A DNA stretch of 64,000 nt from JABMPR01 sp964508765 (GCA_964508765.1 CAZDVD010000009.1:42480-106479), one strand, 5' to 3'; positions 35,597 through 43,611 are shown, numbered from the stretch's first letter. Made by a program: numbers and translations. Notes: generated by a model from the letters alone, not told the origin.

Positions 35597-35651
35597 ACGG
35601 TGCTGAAGAACTATCCTTGACTGATATTTCACCAAGACTATTGTTTCCTAG

Positions 35652-35694
35652 CCAATTATAGAGGGGTTTTAAATTTAAACCCCTTTATAATTGG
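35652..35694. repeat. Long perfect hairpin downstream of the histidine kinase
   Basis: CCAATTATAGAGGGGTTT (35652-35669) pairs over 18 bp (one G-U) with AAACCCCTTTATAATTGG (35677-35694) around a 7-nt loop. It begins 56 nt after the kinase stop. There is no T-run beyond the stem, although the stem itself is A/T-rich at the base. It could act as a two-way terminator or RNA stabiliser, or be part of a mobile repeat. Confidence 0.6.
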
Positions 35695-35719
35695 TGTATA
35701 CAGCGATGATTTAAATTTT

Positions 35720-35787
35720 TGATATCGGATGTTTCAAGTATGCGTTTCATCCTACAATATAATATTATGCCGAGTATGGAACTGTAA
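35720..35787 (-). mobile_element. Remnant of a second IS630 copy (transposase-start end)
   Basis: This 68-nt stretch matches 34251-34320 at all but three positions plus a 2-nt deletion. It includes the transposase start (ATGAAACGCATACTTGAA on the - strand) and the inverted-repeat core TTACAGTTCCA. The rest of the copy is missing. It has the same orientation as the larger element at 33244-34324. Confidence 0.85.
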
Positions 35788-36063
35788 ATGATATTACTAT
35801 CCCTCGACTCCGCTCGGGATGACACATTATGGGTACTTATGTCAATGAATGCCTTAATTATTTTTTTGCATGCTGGGGGCTACACCCCTGCAAGTTGCAC
35901 TGGATGAAATAAAAAATGCTAACATAGGTTATTATTTCCAGGGATTACACGATTTCCTGAAACCCGACTACACCAATTGGCTCAATCAAAGACTGTGGAA
36001 TGAAATGAAGGATGAATATCCTTCGACAGGCTCAGGAAGACAGCGTAAAATTCATTCATGAAA

Positions 36064-36094
36064 TAAAAAAAAGCACAACCAATAGCAGTGCTTT
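36064..36094 (-). terminator. Rho-independent terminator of lepB
   Basis: On the - strand, AAAGCAC and GTGCTTT form a 7-bp stem around an 11-nt loop, and the T-run continues to eight T. It begins 24 nt after the lepB stop. Confidence 0.75.
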
Positions 36095-36117
36095 CGAATA
36101 GTTCTTTTCAAGCGTGA

Positions 36118-37014
36118 TTAGTCAATAAATCTAAACATCCGGCCTGGACGCAATTTGAATATACGTTTCAATAAATTCGGCTCTGTTTGCTCCCAACTCA
36201 GGTAGGTCAAAATGGCTTCTCCAATGATATTGGATTCTGGAACCAGTCCCCAGTAACGACTGTCATGGGAATTATCGCGGTTATCCCCCATCATAAAGTA
36301 ATGATTCTGTTCACAAATGTAATGATCCGCATTCTCTCCATCGATCTTAAGCTGACCAAAGATACTGGGCCGAACCTCATGTCCCTCCAAAGAGATCACA
36401 TTCACGGCATGATCAAGGTTCACCTTGTTGAACAAAAGTGTATCTCCAGCGGCCGGGATATGCAGTGGTCCGAAATAATCGCGATTCCCGATGCCCCTTG
36501 GGAAAATCATCCGTTCAGCATATTCATCATCATAAACGTTTAACTTTGAAGCACGGCCATGTTCCGGCAGATCAAACTGGACACCATCTATGAAAACATC
36601 TTTCTCAATGATCTCCATGGTTTGACCCGGTCCTGCAATACAGCGCTTGATATAGTTCAAGCTGGGATCATGGGGACCGATCTGGATGCCTGGCCATTTA
36701 TCATTGGGATAGCGAAAGATGACCACATCCCCTGTTTTGGGCTCTTCAAATCCAGGCAAGCGATAATAGGGTACAGAAAAACCAAAGTTTGTCCAGGGTA
36801 TACCGATCCAATCAGGAGTTCTGATGCCATAGATAAATTTATTGCCCAGGATGAAATCACCAATTTTGATGGTGGTTTCCATGGATCCAGTGGGAACATT
36901 ATATGCTTCAATGACTGTAGCCCGCAGTATCAGCACCGAAACGATGATATGCATTAGCCCCCGAAAAACACCGCTATTCCTGGATCGTTTCGCTTGTTTT
37001 TCTTTTTCACTCAA
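36118..37014 (-). CDS. lepB: Signal peptidase I
   Basis: A 298-residue membrane-anchored serine protease that removes signal peptides on the periplasmic side. One hydrophobic segment (about 15-36) precedes box B with S44 in VPTGSMETTI. The general base is K123 in YIKRCIAGPG. Boxes GDVVIFRYP and MMGDNRDNSHDSRYWG complete the family set. It starts at TTG 37014, with AGGAG 8 nt upstream. It is expected to process the many exported proteins encoded nearby. Confidence 0.95.
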   Translation of the reverse strand: MSEKEKQAKRSRNSGVFRGLMHIIVSVLILRATVIEAYNVPTGSMETTIKIGDFILGNKFIYGIRTPDWIGIPWTNFGFSVPYYRLPGFEEPKTGDVVIFRYPNDKWPGIQIGPHDPSLNYIKRCIAGPGQTMEIIEKDVFIDGVQFDLPEHGRASKLNVYDDEYAERMIFPRGIGNRDYFGPLHIPAAGDTLLFNKVNLDHAVNVISLEGHEVRPSIFGQLKIDGENADHYICEQNHYFMMGDNRDNSHDSRYWGLVPESNIIGEAILTYLSWEQTEPNLLKRIFKLRPGRMFRFID

Positions 37015-37119
37015 AATTCGATCTCCTGATATTCGCTCCGTGCCATTTTAATGCGAGGACTCTCATTCAACGGTATGTATTTTAAAAAGTTCAGATTTTT
37101 CTAGTCAGGTTGTGAGCGT

Positions 37120-37257
37120 CTAATAAGCAACGCCATGAGATGCTGTTTTCAAATCAGGGGCCACAACAACCCCGTTTTCCCCGTAAATGCTTGGTTGGGT
37201 CGCCAGAACTGCGACACTGAGGCTGAGGCTTAAGAAGAAAACAGATATGAATTTCAT
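37120..37257 (-). CDS. Small secreted peptide of unknown function
   Basis: A 45-codon frame: MKFISVFFLSLSLSVAVLA forms a clear signal peptide, followed by about 26 residues (TQPSIYGENGVVVAPDLK... ending HGVAY). AAGGA lies 8 nt before the ATG, so translation is plausible. The mature part faintly resembles the start of gamma-glutamyltransferase-like proteins, so it may be the surviving N-terminus of a deleted gene. Equally it may be a genuine short exported peptide. It lies between lepB and rnhB on the same strand. Confidence 0.4.
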   Translation of the reverse strand: MKFISVFFLSLSLSVAVLATQPSIYGENGVVVAPDLKTASHGVAY

Positions 37258-37268
37258 TGAGATATTCC

Positions 37269-38267
37269 TTAAAGCGGTAAAAATGCTTCGGTGTAATGAT
37301 TTACTTGTGGTTTGGGGTCTGAGAAATTTACAGTAACAATGTCAAATCGACATTCCGGTTCTTCAATTTCATGCTTCACTAGATATTGTTCTGCGACACG
37401 GGCAATTTGTTTCTGTTTTGCTGGTGTCACTCTTTCCAGTGCAATGGTGTCATCCGACTCACCCGCAAAACTCTTCACTTCAACAAAGATGACTTCATCG
37501 GATTTAGAGGCAATCAAATCTATCTCACCATCCCGACCAGCATGATAACTGTGTTCCAGCAGGTTATAGCCATTGCGGATTAAAAACATTCCCGCAATGA
37601 TCTCCCCCATGCGTCCGTATGAGGATTCCTGATTGAAATACTGATAATATTTATTTGGACACGAATTCACTGGGCGAAAACTACGACGATGGATAGGGGT
37701 TCTGCCACGTTCTCGCAATGTTTCCATATGAGTTTTAGATCCGTAGCCCTTGTGGGACTTAAATCCATAGTCAGGGAACAGCTTATCGTAGGAAATCATC
37801 ATGGCATCGCGTGTCGTCTTGGCGATAATACTGGCTGCACTGATTTCGGGTACCAGATCATCTCCACCAATGATGCATTCCTGAGCATATTGCAATCCAG
37901 GAATCTTATGGTTGCCATCCACCTGTACTTGAGTGAATTCACAATTCAGATTAGAGATGGCTTGACGCATGGCTTCAAAGGTGGCCTGGAGGATGTTGTT
38001 CCGATCGATGTCCTGTTCATGAACGATTCCGATGCCGATTGCCAGAGCTTTTGATCTGATCTCCACCGCAAGGATGTTGCGTCGTTTTTCACTGAGCTTT
38101 TTGGAATCTCTCAATCCTTCAGGAATATCCAGAGGATTCAGGACAACTGCAGATGCTACCACAGGACCAGCCAGAGGCCCCCGACCTGCTTCGTCTACAC
38201 CTGCTATAACTTTCAAATTCAACTCGCTTCTGCTTCCATTTGCGCGCAATATAGGTGATTCAGACAT
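37269..38267 (-). CDS. rnhB: Ribonuclease HII fused to a YraN-type nuclease-fold domain
   Basis: A 332-residue fusion. Residues 15-205 are RNase HII, which nicks DNA at embedded ribonucleotides: GVDEAGRGPLAGP (D25, E26), LRDSKKL, DGNHKIPG (D117) and KSHKGYGSKTH. Residues 215-330 are a UPF0102/YraN domain: YGRMGEIIAGMFL, then GRDGEIDLIA (D250) and VIFVEVKSF (E263, K265), a PD-(D/E)XK-like core of unknown role. In many genomes the two are separate neighbours. The frame extends to 38339, but that part runs through a terminator and palindromic repeat; ATG 38267 (MSESPIL) is preferred though it lacks a clear SD. Confidence 0.92.
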   Translation of the reverse strand: MSESPILRANGSRSELNLKVIAGVDEAGRGPLAGPVVASAVVLNPLDIPEGLRDSKKLSEKRRNILAVEIRSKALAIGIGIVHEQDIDRNNILQATFEAMRQAISNLNCEFTQVQVDGNHKIPGLQYAQECIIGGDDLVPEISAASIIAKTTRDAMMISYDKLFPDYGFKSHKGYGSKTHMETLRERGRTPIHRRSFRPVNSCPNKYYQYFNQESSYGRMGEIIAGMFLIRNGYNLLEHSYHAGRDGEIDLIASKSDEVIFVEVKSFAGESDDTIALERVTPAKQKQIARVAEQYLVKHEIEEPECRFDIVTVNFSDPKPQVNHYTEAFLPL

Positions 38268-38282
38268 GGAGGGAAGGGATTT

Positions 38283-38314
38283 GCGTAGGGGCGCAGCATG
38301 CTGCGCCTCTACGC
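38283..38314. repeat. 32-nt near-perfect palindrome
   Basis: The arms GCGTAGGGGCGCAGCA and TGCTGCGCCTCTACGC pair with only one G-U. A related palindrome lies at 38883-38902 (core GGGCGCAATGCATTGCGCCC). Both flank the thioredoxin gene in intergenic DNA, suggesting a mobile REP-like repeat. Confidence 0.7.
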
Positions 38315-38327
38315 GTTTAATCCATAT

Positions 38328-38356
38328 AAAAAGCGCCAAGATAAATTGGCGCTTTT
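38328..38356 (-). terminator. Rho-independent terminator of the thioredoxin gene
   Basis: GCGCCAA (38333-38339) and TTGGCGC (38346-38352) form a perfect stem, extended by AAAA/TTTT on both sides, with a 6-nt loop. On the - strand a T-run follows. It starts 24 nt after the thioredoxin stop and may also act in the other direction. Confidence 0.8.
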
Positions 38357-38379
38357 CAGGAGGTTTCTATGTAAAACTG

Positions 38380-38748
38380 TTAAGCAGTAACTGGTGCTAT
38401 TCCCAGTACGTCCTGGAAAGCCTGGACAAACTGTTCTTTGGGAAGGGCACCGGCTGCCATCTGTGGTTTGTCGCCAAGGGGCACAAAGAGAAGTGATGGA
38501 ATACTGCGGATACCGAAAACGCCAGCAAGTTCCTGCTCAGTTTCTGTATCAACTTTATACACTTTCACTTTTCCGTCATACTCATTTGAAAGCTCTTCCA
38601 ATACGGGTCCTACTGCCTTACAAGGTCCACACCATTCAGCCCAGAAATCGATAATACAAGGGGTGTCACCCTTATATTTCCATTCCTCCTCATTCTCGTA
38701 ATCAAAAACTTTATCAAGGAAATCTTGTTTTGTCAAATTTTCAGTCAT
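38380..38748 (-). CDS. trxA: Thioredoxin
   Basis: A 122-residue disulfide reductase with the canonical active site WAEWCGPCK (C40, C43), the cis-Pro loop IRSIPSLLFVP, and FGI before it. It is slightly longer than E. coli thioredoxin because of an N-terminal extension (FDYENEEEWKYKGDTP). The open frame continues to 38940 through a palindromic repeat and intergenic sequence; ATG 38748 with GGAG 7 nt upstream is the natural start. There is no signal peptide, so it is cytoplasmic. Its own terminator follows. Confidence 0.94.
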   Translation of the reverse strand: MTENLTKQDFLDKVFDYENEEEWKYKGDTPCIIDFWAEWCGPCKAVGPVLEELSNEYDGKVKVYKVDTETEQELAGVFGIRSIPSLLFVPLGDKPQMAAGALPKEQFVQAFQDVLGIAPVTA

Positions 38749-38882
38749 TTTTTTCTCCAATTCATGGTCCCTGCACCAGGACCGTTGTATAAATATTTCA
38801 TTGTCAAAATTCTTTTGCTCACAGGTCTTTGAGGCAAGGATGGGATGGTGGTTACAAAATGAATATCCGAATGGGCGATCAG

Positions 38883-38902
38883 GGGCGCAATGCATTGCGC
38901 CC
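38883..38902. repeat. 20-nt perfect palindrome
   Basis: GGGCGCAATGCATTGCGCCC is a perfect palindrome in the 211-nt space between thioredoxin and the DUF523 gene. It is related to the longer palindrome at 38283-38314 (shared GGGGCGCA..TGCGCC pattern). Confidence 0.7.
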
Positions 38903-38959
38903 GTACATAGCATATCACGGAATGGACCAATCTGAGACAAAGCTTCAGATTAACAGGTA

Positions 38960-39409
38960 TTATGAATTATTGGAGAGGTAATCCTCATCAGATATGCAGG
39001 TGATCCCGGCTGACTTAAGATGCTGGGTGAAGATTCCATCGCCATTAATTAATGTTTTCGAAAAAGATCCATCGTAGACCTGTCTACAACCACAGGCAGG
39101 GCTGCGACTCTTGAGAATAGCTTGACTCACATGGGTAGATACGGCTTTTTCGGTACAAATCGATGCGCCTTTTTGAAAAGCGCCTGATACATCTTCCCCA
39201 TTTTCTCTAAAAACACCAGAGTCCTTAATTTCTGCTGGTGGCCGTGGGATGGGCAAACCACCCTCTACCTCAGGACAAACCGGAATAAGGGTCTTATCCT
39301 TGAGAAGTTCCATAAGTTCCGAGTTGCCTTTACCCTGACCATCAAAACGACAGGCTTCACCGAGAAGACAGGCAGAAACGATAATGGGTTCATTCATGTT
39401 CTGATGCAT
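38960..39409 (-). CDS. DUF523 family protein (TudS-like)
   Basis: A 149-residue DUF523 protein. Conserved cysteine motifs are SACLLGEACRFDG, VCPEVEGGLPIPRPPAEI and SRSPACGCRQVYDG; in the thiouracil desulfurase TudS three such cysteines hold a [4Fe-4S] cluster. This member may desulfurate a thiolated base or have another sulfur role. ATG 39409 is only 2 nt after AAGGA; ATG 39397 (MNEPIIV) matches the family start better, so the first four residues are doubtful. Confidence 0.8.
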   Translation of the reverse strand: MHQNMNEPIIVSACLLGEACRFDGQGKGNSELMELLKDKTLIPVCPEVEGGLPIPRPPAEIKDSGVFRENGEDVSGAFQKGASICTEKAVSTHVSQAILKSRSPACGCRQVYDGSFSKTLINGDGIFTQHLKSAGITCISDEDYLSNNS

Positions 39410-39414
39410 AATCC

Positions 39415-40155
39415 TTAGTCTGGAAATTTATAAGTGTACAAAATGGATTCTGAATCACAAACGATATAAACAAGAGCGCTGGTTGTATCGTAAATAACTC
39501 CCTCAGCTTGTTTTACATCAAACCTGTATGTGGCCAGGATACCACCCTCCCAGCTCCACTCATACAATTGCTTCTCACCAGCACTGATAATGAGGAATTC
39601 ATCATCACCTCTACCCTGACAAATTCCTGTTATATCTATGGAAAGATCAAAAGATTTGGAATTTTGAGTTACAAGATTTGAATCCACATAGATAACCGCT
39701 GCGGGATTTTTCTGTTTGATGATGTGGATATCCTGTGTTTCTGGTCGAAAACAAATACCCTCCAGCCCATTCTTTCTTTCAGGGACAGAATAGTTCAGGG
39801 CAGTTCGGGATAGCTCTTCGCCAGAATCAGACAAATGAATGAATTCACTTTGCAGTTCATCTACAACCCAGAGGCTTCCATCACGAGGATCAAAGCTGAT
39901 TCCTTCCAGATCCTGGCCAACAAAACCAAGGGTCTGAACCAAATTCCCTTCTAAATCGAGTTTGTGGACTTTATTCTCTGGAGAATCACTTACGCAGTAG
40001 AGAAATTTATTTGAAGCATCCAATGATAGCCCGGATGGTTCTGATACGTCTATTCCTGAGCTTTTTATTAATTTCAGTGAAGGTGGCTGGTCATTAGAGC
40101 TAAACATCTCACATCCATTCAATAAAACAACCAGAATAGTAATCACATATTTCAA
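39415..40155 (-). CDS. SdiA-regulated-like beta-propeller lipoprotein
   Basis: A 246-residue exported protein. The N-terminus MKYVITILVVLLNGC is a lipoprotein signal with Cys15. The rest reads as repeated propeller blades: ISFDPRDGSLWVVDE, LEGICFRPETQDIHIIKQ and AEGVIYDTTSALVYIVCDS, the pattern of the SdiA-regulated family. These are thought to be periplasmic or outer-membrane proteins of unknown function. The start is TTG at 40155, with GGTGG 6 nt upstream. It lies 13 nt downstream of a lamin-tail lipoprotein gene. Confidence 0.75.
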   Translation of the reverse strand: MKYVITILVVLLNGCEMFSSNDQPPSLKLIKSSGIDVSEPSGLSLDASNKFLYCVSDSPENKVHKLDLEGNLVQTLGFVGQDLEGISFDPRDGSLWVVDELQSEFIHLSDSGEELSRTALNYSVPERKNGLEGICFRPETQDIHIIKQKNPAAVIYVDSNLVTQNSKSFDLSIDITGICQGRGDDEFLIISAGEKQLYEWSWEGGILATYRFDVKQAEGVIYDTTSALVYIVCDSESILYTYKFPD

Positions 40156-40168
40156 TTAAATCCACCCA

Positions 40169-40711
40169 TCAATTAGAGCTACCAGGAGTTGGAGTTGAAA
40201 AGAGAGTCCACGAGCTGCTTCCATCTGGTTCGCGTCCATATGAAATGCCTGTGCTCATAGCTCCAAACTGAATACTATCAATTACTGTTGTCATATCCGT
40301 ATCGAGAAGGATTATTTGCTCACCATGGACGGACAGTTTTATATCAACATGGAGAACACCTTGTTCAGGCTCTTCATCGCACCATAGCAGGAGGAAACCA
40401 TTGGGAGGAATCGTTGTTTGTGATGTGCTGGTGTCTGGAATCATCCATGGATTCACATCCAACGGATCATCTGTTATGTACATTCCAGCTATATCAATAA
40501 TATCCTCAGTTCCATTGTAGAGTTCCACCCAATCGTCAAAGTCACCATATTCATCAAAATTGGTTAAATCATTGCTGGCCAGGAATTCATTTAATACCAA
40601 TGTTCCCTCTTCAACCACATCAGGCGATAAGGTGTCCGTTGAGTTACATCCCAAAAAGCTCAAAACGGCTAAGATGAGCACAAGATTCATAAATATTGAA
40701 CCATTCTTCAT
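40169..40711 (-). CDS. Lamin-tail-domain lipoprotein
   Basis: A 180-residue lipoprotein (signal ending LAVLSFLGC, Cys22). Residues about 38-175 form an LTD immunoglobulin-like domain: LVLNEFLASNDLTNFDEYGDF, then DWVELYNGTEDIIDIAGMYIT, PPNGFLLLWCD and GISYGREPDGSSSW. Such domains are common on secreted and surface proteins of FCB-group bacteria, often as binding or anchoring modules. GGAAG 5 nt before the ATG supports the start. No enzymatic domain is attached. Confidence 0.85.
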   Translation of the reverse strand: MKNGSIFMNLVLILAVLSFLGCNSTDTLSPDVVEEGTLVLNEFLASNDLTNFDEYGDFDDWVELYNGTEDIIDIAGMYITDDPLDVNPWMIPDTSTSQTTIPPNGFLLLWCDEEPEQGVLHVDIKLSVHGEQIILLDTDMTTVIDSIQFGAMSTGISYGREPDGSSSWTLFSTPTPGSSN

Positions 40712-40752
40712 GTTGACTTCCGATCACTATTTCTCATGATACATAGCACCCA

Positions 40753-42525
40753 TTAGTTTCCAATCTTCTCCATAGTTAAAAGCGTTTTGGCGATATCACC
40801 TGTATAAACTGTAATTCGCTTTAAAAGATCTAATAATTCCATATGAATGTCGTGGGTTTGAACCGATTCTTCCTGCGCTGCATAGATTCGTTCAAGGTGG
40901 TGAACGCGATATTTCGACTCAAGATCCAGATATTTTTCCTCTTTGCGCATGATATGCTTGGCTTTTTTAATATCCATCTCTTCGAATACATTTCTCAGGC
41001 GACTAATCTGCTTACAGACCTTTGTATGATAAATTTGGAGCTCCTCTTCACCCTGCTGTGAAAAATTGAGTTTTAAAGCTCGCTTTTTAGCGATCATAGG
41101 CATGACACTACGCTGAATTATATCGCCAATATTCTCCATGTAACTTACTATGGACATCATGGCAAACACTTCGGCCACCTGATCATCGGACAAATTCTTT
41201 TGCCCAATCTTCTGCAGATACTCTGAAATTTTTACCCGGAGATAATCCACCTTTTTCTCTCGCATTTCGATTCCCTCGATCAGAGATATGCTCGGGTGGA
41301 TTTTGTCGGCTCCGAGATCATTCTTGAAAAAGGGTAGGATAACGGCTTCCAACATGCGTTCCAGGATCTTGGCCATCCTGGCGATTTCAGCTCGAGCCAA
41401 ATTCAATGCCAGGGCAGGCGTATTAATGCTGTTATCATCTAGATGCCAGACCACCGGATTGAGAGCAATGAGCTCTTTTTTGTCTGGTAAAACTCTGGAT
41501 ACGAATCGAGCCACCAGATTGGTAAAAGGTAAAAATATGAAGGCAATGCCAACATTAAAAACGGTATGTGCATTGGCAATTTGACGTGATGTTGCAGCAT
41601 GGGACATATCACTGTTTGGGGATATGGATCGAATGATGTCAGCGAAGGTGGGGATCCAGAAAACCAGCAAAAGTACACCCAATACTTTGAAGGTCACATG
41701 CGCAAGCGCTACACGCTTGGCTGGACGATCAGCACCAATACTGGCCAGACCGGCCGTCACACAGGTCCCAATATTGGCACCCATGAGGAGTGGGATACCT
41801 GCCTCAAGACTTATCAGACCTTGTTGCGAAAGGACGATGATGATCCCGGTGAAGGCACCACTGCTCTGGATAAGGGCAGTAAATAGTGCACCGATCATAA
41901 TGCCTAGAAGGGGATTCTCCAGATTCTGTATTGTAGCAATAAAAGGTTGATATGTTTTCAAGGGAGCCATGGCATCCGACATAAGTTTCATACCAAAAAA
42001 GAGTATCCCAAAACCCAACAGTGATTCACCAAGATTTTTTTGTTGCTCGGACTTTCCCAATAAGGAAATCCCAAAACCAAGACTGACCATGAGCAAGGAA
42101 TATTCTGTCAGATTGAAAGCGATTAACTGAGCCGTAACGGTGGAGCCTATGTCGGCTCCTAGAATAACACCCAGACTCTGGGTAAAGGTCATGAGTTGAG
42201 ACTGGACAAAACTGACCAGCATTACCGTCGTAGCACTGCTTGATTGGACGATCATGGTTACGAAAGCACCCACAAACATGGCTACAATCCGATTTTTTGT
42301 CAGAGCCGAAAGTAATGAACGCAGACTCGTTCCAGCAGCCCGTTTCAAGCCCTTGCTCATCTTCTCCATACCATAGAGAAAAAGCGCCAGCCCGCCGAGG
42401 AGAGTCATCATGAGCATACCCCATGCGATAGGTCCGGTTCCACTATCAGATCCATACAGTGCCGTAGTCGAGACAAGAATTATTGTTACTGTGAGAAAAA
42501 GTTTCCTCATAAAATTGCGGTACAT
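40753..42525 (-). CDS. Na+/phosphate cotransporter family protein with PhoU-like tail
   Basis: A 590-residue membrane protein. Two inverted Na_Pi_cotrans repeats each carry the QSS motif (VQSSSATTVMLVSF and IQSSGAFTGIIIVLSQ). The last roughly 230 residues are soluble and PhoU-like (heptad-rich helices, YMENIGDIIQRSVMPM). Members import phosphate with sodium or may export it; the PhoU tail suggests regulation. The start (GGAAG 7 nt upstream) lies 2 nt after the CYTH gene, so it is co-transcribed with two CYTH-type genes. Confidence 0.92.
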   Translation of the reverse strand: MYRNFMRKLFLTVTIILVSTTALYGSDSGTGPIAWGMLMMTLLGGLALFLYGMEKMSKGLKRAAGTSLRSLLSALTKNRIVAMFVGAFVTMIVQSSSATTVMLVSFVQSQLMTFTQSLGVILGADIGSTVTAQLIAFNLTEYSLLMVSLGFGISLLGKSEQQKNLGESLLGFGILFFGMKLMSDAMAPLKTYQPFIATIQNLENPLLGIMIGALFTALIQSSGAFTGIIIVLSQQGLISLEAGIPLLMGANIGTCVTAGLASIGADRPAKRVALAHVTFKVLGVLLLVFWIPTFADIIRSISPNSDMSHAATSRQIANAHTVFNVGIAFIFLPFTNLVARFVSRVLPDKKELIALNPVVWHLDDNSINTPALALNLARAEIARMAKILERMLEAVILPFFKNDLGADKIHPSISLIEGIEMREKKVDYLRVKISEYLQKIGQKNLSDDQVAEVFAMMSIVSYMENIGDIIQRSVMPMIAKKRALKLNFSQQGEEELQIYHTKVCKQISRLRNVFEEMDIKKAKHIMRKEEKYLDLESKYRVHHLERIYAAQEESVQTHDIHMELLDLLKRITVYTGDIAKTLLTMEKIGN

Positions 42526-42527
42526 GA

Positions 42528-42998
42528 TTAATCTTCCCAGGATGTGAAGGGGTGAAGTAGTAAATTCGAATTAAAATAGCGCCAATCATGGCTGACATCC
42601 TCCCCCACCCACGGTGGCTTGGAGAATTGCTCATTTTTATCTTCCAGCTCAATCTCGGCTACTACTAATCCTGTATTCTCTCCATGGAACTCATCTATTT
42701 CCCAAATATGACCTTCATAGAGAACTTTGAATCTGGTTTTCTCTATGATGGGTTTTTCGCAGAGGTGATCAAGTAGGTGGTACGCATCATCCAGTGGTAT
42801 AGGATACTCGAATTCAGTGCGCTGTATTCCTTTTGAGAGCCCCTTGATTGTAAGAAAGGCCTCTTTACCAATGATTCTAACTCTGACAATACGATTTTTT
42901 TGAGTATTTAGATAGCCCTGGCGATACACCTGCCCAACTGCACCATGTTTATAAGCATCAGATGTGATCAGAAATTTACGTTCAATCTCAATTCCCAT
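42528..42998 (-). CDS. CYTH-domain protein (triphosphate tunnel metalloenzyme)
   Basis: A 156-residue single-domain CYTH protein. The ExExK signature is EIERK at 4-8. Basic and acidic strand motifs of the tunnel follow: RIVRVRIIGKEAFLTIKG, RTEFEYPIP, KTRFKVLYEGHIWEIDEFHGEN and LVVAEIELEDKNEQF. Bacterial members hydrolyse tripolyphosphate or, less often, act as adenylate cyclase or thiamine triphosphatase. Its place next to the phosphate transporter favours inorganic polyphosphate chemistry (inference). Confidence 0.88.
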   Translation of the reverse strand: MGIEIERKFLITSDAYKHGAVGQVYRQGYLNTQKNRIVRVRIIGKEAFLTIKGLSKGIQRTEFEYPIPLDDAYHLLDHLCEKPIIEKTRFKVLYEGHIWEIDEFHGENTGLVVAEIELEDKNEQFSKPPWVGEDVSHDWRYFNSNLLLHPFTSWED

Positions 42999-43611
42999 GG
43001 AGTGGTTCCTTTGTATAGCTGAACAGTCGTTTTAAAGCCTCAGGATAATTCTCATTTGGCACATTTTCGATGCCCATTAGTCTCCTGATTTCATTGATTT
43101 TTTGAGGATTCTCGTGTTCAAAGGCTATGGTATATGTTTTTCTTCTTTCTATCCATATTTGCGTGAATTCTCCCAGAACATCGTTAATCTCATATCTATT
43201 TCGAACTTTTTTTATAGACACGGTTGATATATTAGCCTCACGAGGCAGTGAAGAAATGAAATCAACTTCACTCAGAGGCCAATCATCATTTCTGTGAGAA
43301 AAACCCAATAGTTTAGAGAGTTCATTAAAGGCTACCTGATTTAGGGGCAATTCATATTTTGCTAATGGCACCCATTGTTCGAAACCCCTTTCATCAACTC
43401 CAAGCCTGTGTTTAACATCAAGCAATTGATATCTAATTTTTACATTGATGGCAAGATTTGGAATGAGAAAATAAATTTCCTCACTCTTCTTTTGCAGGAA
43501 GGGCTTGAAATTTTCAAACAATCCTTTAAACGCTAAGTAATTGTCATCAAATGCTCGCCATTCCCAGCGGGGTACTATTTGTGAGGTATTTTCGATTATT
43601 TTAGTCGCCAT
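42988..43611 (-). CDS. Divergent CYTH-like protein (WEWR type)
   Basis: A 207-residue protein overlapping the canonical CYTH gene by 11 nt. The N-terminus PRWEWRAFDDNYLAF resembles the WEWRxF start of a CYTH-like group. Later segments EEIYFLIPNLAINVKIR, LLDVKHRLGVDERGFEQW, VSIKKVRNRYEINDV and FTQIWIERRKTYTIAFEHEN look like the alternating basic and acidic strands of a triphosphate tunnel. The classical ExExK is replaced by EWRAF, so activity may differ. Assignment is by pattern only. The partner gene and the phosphate transporter downstream make a phosphate-linked operon likely. Confidence 0.6.
   Translation of the reverse strand: MATKIIENTSQIVPRWEWRAFDDNYLAFKGLFENFKPFLQKKSEEIYFLIPNLAINVKIRYQLLDVKHRLGVDERGFEQWVPLAKYELPLNQVAFNELSKLLGFSHRNDDWPLSEVDFISSLPREANISTVSIKKVRNRYEINDVLGEFTQIWIERRKTYTIAFEHENPQKINEIRRLMGIENVPNENYPEALKRLFSYTKEPLHGN

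Larger units (their letters stand above)
35597..36117. other. 521-nt space without a supportable gene
   Basis: It holds, in order: the long hairpin (35652-35694), the IS630 end remnant (35720-35787), a dispersed repeat ATCCCTCGACTCCGCTCGGG (35799-35825), a second type ATCCTTCGACAGGCTCAGGA (36018-36042), and the lepB terminator. A 63-codon open frame at 35870-36061 ends inside the second repeat and shows no family features, so I do not call it a gene. Confidence 0.7.

Noticed and set aside
35870..36061. 63-codon + strand open frame after the histidine kinase
   Set aside because: Its C-terminal third is encoded by a dispersed ATCCTTCGACAGGCTCAGG repeat, it has no SD and no recognisable family features.
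38749..38940. 64-residue N-terminal extension of thioredoxin
   Set aside because: It passes through a palindromic repeat and lacks any targeting feature; GGAG before ATG 38748 fits the family start.
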